Assembly: GCA_021030915.1 (NCBI GenBank)
Contig: JAGEMR010000081.1
Span: forward strand, 1 to 64,000
DNA: 64,000 nucleotides
Direction of reading: 5' to 3'
Origin: Astrothelium macrocarpum
Lineage: Eukaryota; Ascomycota; Dothideomycetes; Trypetheliales; Trypetheliaceae
The notes beneath the pieces are model-generated. The model saw nothing but the letters and a program-made list of their open reading frames with translations. It was not told the DNA's origin and did no database searches. Each line of letters starts with the position of its first letter. Position 1 is the first letter of the stretch. This document shows, piece after piece, positions 58,855-64,000 of the stretch. The translations under genes were made by a program, and so were the position numbers.

Positions 58855-60382
58855 TCATTTTTTCCTCGCCGCCCCTTGTATAGTCTTCGCAGGTTGTCTC
58901 TTCGATATGCCCTGAGGTTTTGCAGAGCTCCTAGTTTTTAGATTGCTTGCAACCTTCCGCTCCGGTTTTGATCGGACTGCACGTTTCGAGGGGCCCGTAG
59001 AAGTCGTCTTAGACACGCTAGGGACAAGTAAGCTGTATCCGTTTGCTCCTGTGGGGAGTTACACGGTCTGGCGAGGCTTGCGGTTCTGCCGTATTCATAC
59101 CAGAAGACGACAGCAAGCCATCGGAGGATACATTTTCTGAGGTGTTCAATCGCCTTCGAGGCCCATTTCTCTTTCCAGCGACATTTGAAACTTTTGGTGA
59201 ATTGGTCAGGCTGAGAGATGCGTTTGTTGGCTGTTGATCTTTCTGAGGCTGCTTTCTCCTGCTTAGCCGCCACACCTGCTTCATCGTAGGAGGAAGAATC
59301 CATGTACCCGAACTAGGGGAAGGTGGACTTGACGTAAAAGAGCGCTCGGCGTCGCCATTCTCTAATGTGCCTGGATCAATATCTGCAGAGGGTCCTTGTT
59401 GGGATGGATCCAAGGTGCCGGATACCTGGTGATGATTTCGCTCAACGGGAGAAGGAGAACCAAAAAGACGTACGACAGGTACTTCTCTTGGTTCATGGGT
59501 GCCGTTTACAAGTGGGTTCACTGTAACAGAGACAGGATTGTCGGCGGCTTCATCAAGAGGCTATTCATGCTTCCACGACATTCCAGGCAATATGCCCCAC
59601 CTTTTGTTCCAAATGCCCCGCTTAGTCCAGGTGTTCTTGACATTCCCGTACGCCCTCGTATTGATGTCCGCAGCATCAGCGTCTTGGCCATTCGCCAATT
59701 CGTCTTGGATTCTTTTACGCTCCTTCGATATCTGATAGACGAACTGATGGTATGGACGAGAGACCTCGCGTTCACGCTCCCGTACAATTCGCTGCTCAGC
59801 AATCCGTCGCTTCCTGTCATCGCTCTTCGGCCATCTCGGTTTCGGCGGCGGCTTTGGAGCAAGGGAAAAGAGCGGTTTGGAGGCTGCTTCCGAGTCCGTC
59901 CCCGATTCCGACTCAAGCTCGAGCGGTTCTTCGTGCTTCCACCGCCCTAAAGCGAACTGGTTCCACTTCTTGTTCCAAATGCCTTGCTCGACCCAGCTCT
60001 TCTTGACGTTTTCGTATGCCATTTTGTCGCAGGAACCTCCAATTGCAATGGGACGCATTCCGCTCAGTCTGGGATTTGCATCCCACAGCCGCTCTCTCTC
60101 TTCCCCCACCTGATCCTTGAATTGATTATGAGGTTCCGAAGCGACGCGTTCCCGTCCTAGCTGGTCTCGTCGCTCCTGACGACGTCGCTGCTCATCGTCA
60201 GGAGGATTTGGACTCTGAGATCGAGTTGCCGTACCCGATCGATCCGATGTATATGGTGGTGGGGAATCGTCAAATCGTGTTCTCGCACGATTGAGTCGCT
60301 GCGGATCTTCCTCTAATCCTGCTAGAGCTCTCTGAGCCCTAGCCAGCCCGTCTCCTCGAAGAGTGTTGAAATAACCAACCAT
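58855..60382 (-). pseudogene. two-repeat GIWN protein interrupted by in-frame TAG
   Basis: Exons 60382-59101 and 59048-58855 (intron 52 nt) give 492 codons with closing phase; splicing turns a premature end into a long basic Ser/Lys/Arg tail ending GAARKK. The protein has two copies of a motif of about 30 residues: YENVKKSWVEQGIWNKKWNQ then GRWKHEE, and YGNVKNTWTKRGIWNKRWGI then SWKHE, each preceded by an RERERE-type basic segment. I do not recognise the family. A TAG at 59563-59561 (codon 274) follows the second KHE, and the frame continues coherently (PLDEAADNPVSVTVNPLVNG). In repeat one the equivalent reads KHEEPLELE, so the stop replaces one residue. A CAG-to-TAG change would fit RIP leakage. 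The adjacent transposon starts 144 bp upstream of the start codon. Confidence 0.6.
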
Positions 60383-60525
60383 GAGTATTGTCGTCTAGCG
60401 GCAGACGTGAGATTATGTGAAGAGGGAGGGTCGAGTGAGAAAGACTTATTGCAGGGAAAAGGCGGAGAGTGATAGAGGTTCAAGAAGTTCAAGAAACGAA
60501 ACTGCGGCGGTGGTTGCCGTGTTTA

Positions 60526-60567
60526 GGAGTATTCCCCCCCACACCGCTCGGACCACCACTCCGATCG
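60526..60567 (+). repeat. left TIR of transposon copy 2
   Basis: Identical to 9281-9322 by eye and preceded by TA. The matching right TIR lies beyond the third insertion or outside the window. Confidence 0.85.
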
Positions 60568-60584
60568 GGTGTACCCCTTCGCGC

Positions 60585-60664
60585 CAGGCATCCTAGCAAA
60601 ATAGGTGGGACCACACAACCCGCGTTCCCCCATCAACCCCACCAAATTTGCTAATAAATAGTGG
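60585..60664 (+). repeat. left 80-bp TIR of nested element
   Basis: Pairs with 62005-62084; two mismatches, each consistent with C-to-T on one strand. Confidence 0.9.
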
Positions 60665-60713
60665 GAGATGCTGGGTAATTTCACCCACATATTTTGTCCA
60701 CATATCTCATTCG

Positions 60714-60763
60714 TTTGATTTCATTTGATTTCGTTTAATTTCATTTGATTTCATTTCATTCAG
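60714..60763 (+). repeat. five 10-bp repeats upstream of relic ORF
   Basis: Five imperfect TTTGATTTCA units run up to six bases before the relic ATG at 60769. They may be remnants of a promoter or transposase-binding array, or be biased by RIP. Confidence 0.6.
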
Positions 60764-60768
60764 TCATA

Positions 60769-61041
60769 ATGATGAGCTGCAATCTTGATGGCTATATTGA
60801 TCCATATCGTATATTAATATCTGATTATGAATTGTTATTTCGTCAGTCAGGCAAAATCATTCGCATATTTTATCGAATTATTTTAAAACAAATATTTGAA
60901 ATCGAAAATAATTATTCATCATTTCATCATCAATTCAAATATAAAATATTTCGAATATTCAATTATTCTCATATTATTATTTATCATTATTTTAAAAATA
61001 TCATTTTTAAATATACAAATCCAATTATAAAATCAGAATAA
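60769..61041 (+). pseudogene. RIP-degraded transposase relic of nested element
   Basis: The frame starts MMSCNLDGYIDPYRILISDY and soon becomes Ile/Phe/Tyr/Asn/Lys-rich, as expected of a coding sequence shifted to A/T. It starts about 105 bp inside the left TIR, the usual place for a transposase start. Too degraded to name a family. Confidence 0.4.
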
Positions 61042-62004
61042 TATCGAATTTTTAATTATATTCTATTCATAATTATTCTTTATTGAATTATATTTAATTT
61101 TGAATATCATATTTTAATATTTTTAAATATATATTTTTAATTAAATTTTTTTTATATAATTTATATATTATAAAAGCGGTTTATTAAATAAGATTATTAT
61201 CATTATAAAATATATTGAAATCAATATATTAAATTAAAATTAAAAAAAAAATGAATTGATTTTATTAAAAATCATTTTAATTAAATAAACGAGAATTGGA
61301 AATTGATATATTTTTCTAATAAAATTCATTTTATTATTAATTAAAAAAATCATTATTGGATCATTTAATAATATTAGAAATATTATAAATCTGATTATAT
61401 ATAATTCAAATTTTAAAAAAATAATATCATATTATATTATTAAATTATTATTAACTGAAATTTTAAAATTGAATTATATTTATATTAGAATCAAAAAAAA
61501 ACTGATAATTTTATATAAAAATAATATATAAAAATTTTAAAAAATATTTATTTATCTATTTTACATAAATATCAGATTATTTTATCTGAATATTTTTAAA
61601 AATATATTATATTTGAAAAGAATAAAAATAACATTTATAATAATCATTTTAAACACAATTTTATTATAAATTTCAAATAGAAATATAATATTAAATTATA
61701 TATAAATTATTTTTATAATTCTGATTTCAATATTATTAAAATCATTTAAAAAATCATCAAATAATAAATTCATATAAATCATTATGATTCTTTTATATAA
61801 AAATAATTTATTAGAATTATTTATTATGAATGGAATTAATTAATTCAGAATGAAATTAATAAATATATATTAATTATATAAAATCGTATACACGTATATT
61901 TGAATAATCAAAATCTTTTCATCAAATTTTAATAAAATAAAAAATTAATTAATTAATAAAATTATTTCAATTTCAATATGTTGTGATGAAATGGCCCAGA
62001 ATAT

Positions 62005-62084
62005 CCACTGTTTATTAGCAAATTTGGTGGGGTTGATGGGGGAACGCGGGCTGTGTGGTCCCACCTATTTTGCTAGGATGCCTG
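62005..62084 (-). repeat. right 80-bp TIR of nested element
   Basis: Reverse complement of 60585-60664 with two mismatches; followed by GCGC. Confidence 0.9.
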
Positions 62085-63909
62085 GCGCCGGCGAGGTTCC
62101 AAAATGAATAACTCCATCAAATCTAAATATTTTAAGATTTGAATTGTATGTGTTTAATTTATAGATCAAGGTGTATTGAATGCGCTATAAAAATTAATTT
62201 AGATATTTATCTGATTTGTGTATTTGTTATTCTGATTTTACCGTTACGATAATTTTTATCATTTTATATTCATTCAATCCATTCAGATCAATAATTATTT
62301 AAAATTTTTTAAAAATTATTGAAAATTTTTTTAAAAATCAATAAATTATTCTGATATTAATTTGAAATTATTTATCAATATTTTATTATATAAATATTTC
62401 TAATTTTTATTTTATTTTAATTATTATTATAATCTAACGTATATTAAATGATAATTATTTATTGATTTGATTTTATTCTTTTTGAATTTCTTTTTCAATT
62501 ATAATTATTTCATTTTATTCTATTAAAATCTGAATTTTATGAAATAAATAGAATTTAATTTTATAATTAATATTATCATTAATAATATTAAATAATAATT
62601 TGAATTGATTATGATATAATTTCTTTTTAATTAAAATTATTTATAATTTCTGATTTTCATATTTTAATAAGAAATTTATGATTTCAATTTTATATATTGA
62701 TAAAATAAAAATTCGAATTTCTGATATTAGAATATCGTTTATAATTTTTTTTAATATTTTTTTTAATTTCTATTAAATTATTTATAAAATTTTAAAATTC
62801 AAAAAAATCAATATAAATTAATTTTTGATTTTTGAAATTATTAATTATTTCAATATTTTGAATGAATTACGTGATTTAAAATCAATTTTTAATTATTTAT
62901 TTATGATATTATTATCGGAAAAAATAATTAAATAAATTAATCAGAATAATTCTAAAAAAATTCTTTTTAATATAAATAAAAAATTTTCTAATTGGACCGT
63001 TTTTTTATCAAATTTTGATTATATCATTAATTAAATAAAATAAAAAGACTGATATTTAAAAATTATAATTGATAAATCGAATATAATGATAAAATGATAA
63101 TATATATATTATAATATATTATATATTTAAAAAAGATCATATTAATGTAATTTTTATAATTATTAAAAATTAAAAAATATGAATTTCAATTATTTTTAAT
63201 TTTTTTTCGAATATTTTGATCAAATATATTTTCGAATTAAATAAAATCCATTTTTTCAATTATTTAATTATTTAATGATATAATATTAAAAATATTTATA
63301 AATTCAAAATTCTATTTATCAAATCAGTTATTTTAAAAATAGAATCTGATTGAAAAAATAATATCTGATAATATTCAATTTTTATTTATATAAATATAAA
63401 TAATAATTATAATTCATAATTTAAATTCATTTTAATTAATATCGATAATATTATTAATTTTAAAAATTTCTTTATTAAAAATTTTTTAAATTTTTTATAT
63501 AATATCCAATATAAAATCTTTCTCATTTATATTATAAATATTTTTTTATTCAATTTAATATTCATCAATTTTATTAAATAATTTTTAAAATTAATAAAAA
63601 ATTAATAATATAAAAAATAATTTATTAAATTAAAATAGAATTTATATTGATATCAATTATTAATCTTTTTTCGAATCAATTTAATATTTTTTAAATAATT
63701 TAATAAAAATTCATTTTAATATCGGTTTATAAATTTTTTAATTCAATTTTTTCTACAAATGATATCAGATATATTTTTGATAAAATTATAATAAAGACCA
63801 TAATCCAAAAATTTATTAATATATATATAAAATATTAATTTCTTTATTTTTTTTAAAATTAATTTGAACATTTCAATAAAAATCCGCGCAATTAAATATA
63901 TTATCAATA

Positions 63910-64000
63910 ACGTGGTTTACCACTCAGCCGGTCATATCAGTCAGTCGGTCACTTTCCGCACCAGAAAACCACTTAAACTTTTGTCGCGTTCTAACTTTTT
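63910..64000 (+). mobile_element. end of a third inserted element (probable Fot1/Pogo-like)
   Basis: At 63908-63909 (TA) the sequence leaves the homology with copy 1 (11237) and becomes GC-normal, starting ACGTGGTTTACCACTCAGCC with repeated GTCA/CAGTCAGTCGGTCA words. Insertion at TA and a terminus beginning ACGTGG are reminiscent of fungal Fot1/Pogo elements. It runs off the window, so the other end cannot be checked. Confidence 0.5.

Larger units (their letters stand above)
60585..62084. mobile_element. nested 1500-bp element with 80-bp TIRs and GCGC duplication
   Basis: Inverted repeats of 80 bp (60585-60664 and 62005-62084) begin CAGGCATCCTAGCAAAATAG and differ at only two positions, both C/T or G/A type. 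The flanks are GCGC on both sides (60581-60584 and 62085-62088); deleting the element plus one GCGC restores exactly the sequence seen in copy 1 of the host element (ttcgcgccggcgagg), so the 4-bp duplication is secure. The AT-rich interior has a short relic frame at 60769-61041. A 4-bp GCGC duplication and a CAGG terminus do not match the usual TA (mariner), 3-bp (Harbinger), 8-bp (hAT) or TTAA classes. The superfamily is unassigned. Confidence 0.85.
60526..63909. mobile_element. TIR transposon copy 2, split by a nested element
   Basis: The left end at 60526 (TA at 60524-60525) repeats the 9281 element base for base for about 60 bp, up to cgcgcc. The element then resumes at 62085 (gcgccggcgaggttccaaaatg) and stays clearly homologous, in the same order, to positions 9340-11237 of copy 1, with one internal deletion of roughly 70 bp (near 62480). 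Its right end is not reached: at 63908-63909 it is cut by a third element at a TA. The interior is strongly AT-rich (RIP). Same orientation as copy 1. Confidence 0.85.

Noticed and set aside
1..64000. tRNA, rRNA or CRISPR features
   Set aside because: I saw no cloverleaf with a GGTTCGANTCC-type T-loop, no rRNA-like conserved words and no regularly spaced identical repeats with unique spacers.

Overview
The window looks like genomic DNA of a filamentous ascomycete (Pezizomycotina). Genes are split by short GT-AG introns of about 45-70 nt with CTAAC/CTGAC-like branch points. The gene families (HET, NACHT/ankyrin STAND, Zn2Cys6 regulator, P450s, fungal subtilisin, M35 protease, tricalbin) are typical of these fungi. 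The DNA alternates between GC-balanced gene islands and extremely AT-rich blocks (1-1375, 9360-11370, 60660-62010, 62100-63908), the pattern left by repeat-induced point mutation (RIP). I cannot fix the class or species.

Layout. 1-1375 is an AT-rich RIP relic. 1376-9280 holds a subtilisin-like protease with possible frame damage, a three-exon gene broken by one in-frame TGA, and decayed gene fragments. 9281-11443 is a complete but RIP-destroyed TIR transposon with TA target duplication. 11.7-21.8 kb holds a HET-domain gene, a divergent arginase-family gene and a large tricalbin. 22.4-29.6 kb holds a P450 and a divergently transcribed FAD monooxygenase/Zn2Cys6 regulator pair whose 276-bp shared promoter contains a perfect CCG-N-CGG palindrome. 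30-44.7 kb holds an ankyrin remnant, a NACHT-ankyrin protein, a GNAT acetyltransferase, a second NACHT protein, an M35 metalloprotease and a conserved hypothetical. 47.6-54.2 kb holds a second P450 and a divergent pair of paralogous SDRs. 55-60.4 kb holds a frameshifted HET gene, a NACHT remnant and a novel two-repeat protein broken by one in-frame TAG. 60526-64000 is a nest of three transposons: a second copy of the 9281 element, a 1500-bp element with 80-bp TIRs inserted in it, and the end of a third element near the window edge.

How it fits together. Two HET genes, two NACHT genes and at least two STAND-type remnants suggest an allorecognition/NLR-type accessory region. The oxidative genes (two P450s, FAD monooxygenase, two SDRs) look like accessory metabolism, but no backbone synthase is present, so I do not call a biosynthetic cluster. 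Several otherwise coherent reading frames carry single nonsense codons that a C-to-T change would explain, mostly next to RIP-affected repeats. Exon boundaries were derived by hand from splice sites and reading phase and are reliable where total length and phase close; those that do not are marked uncertain.
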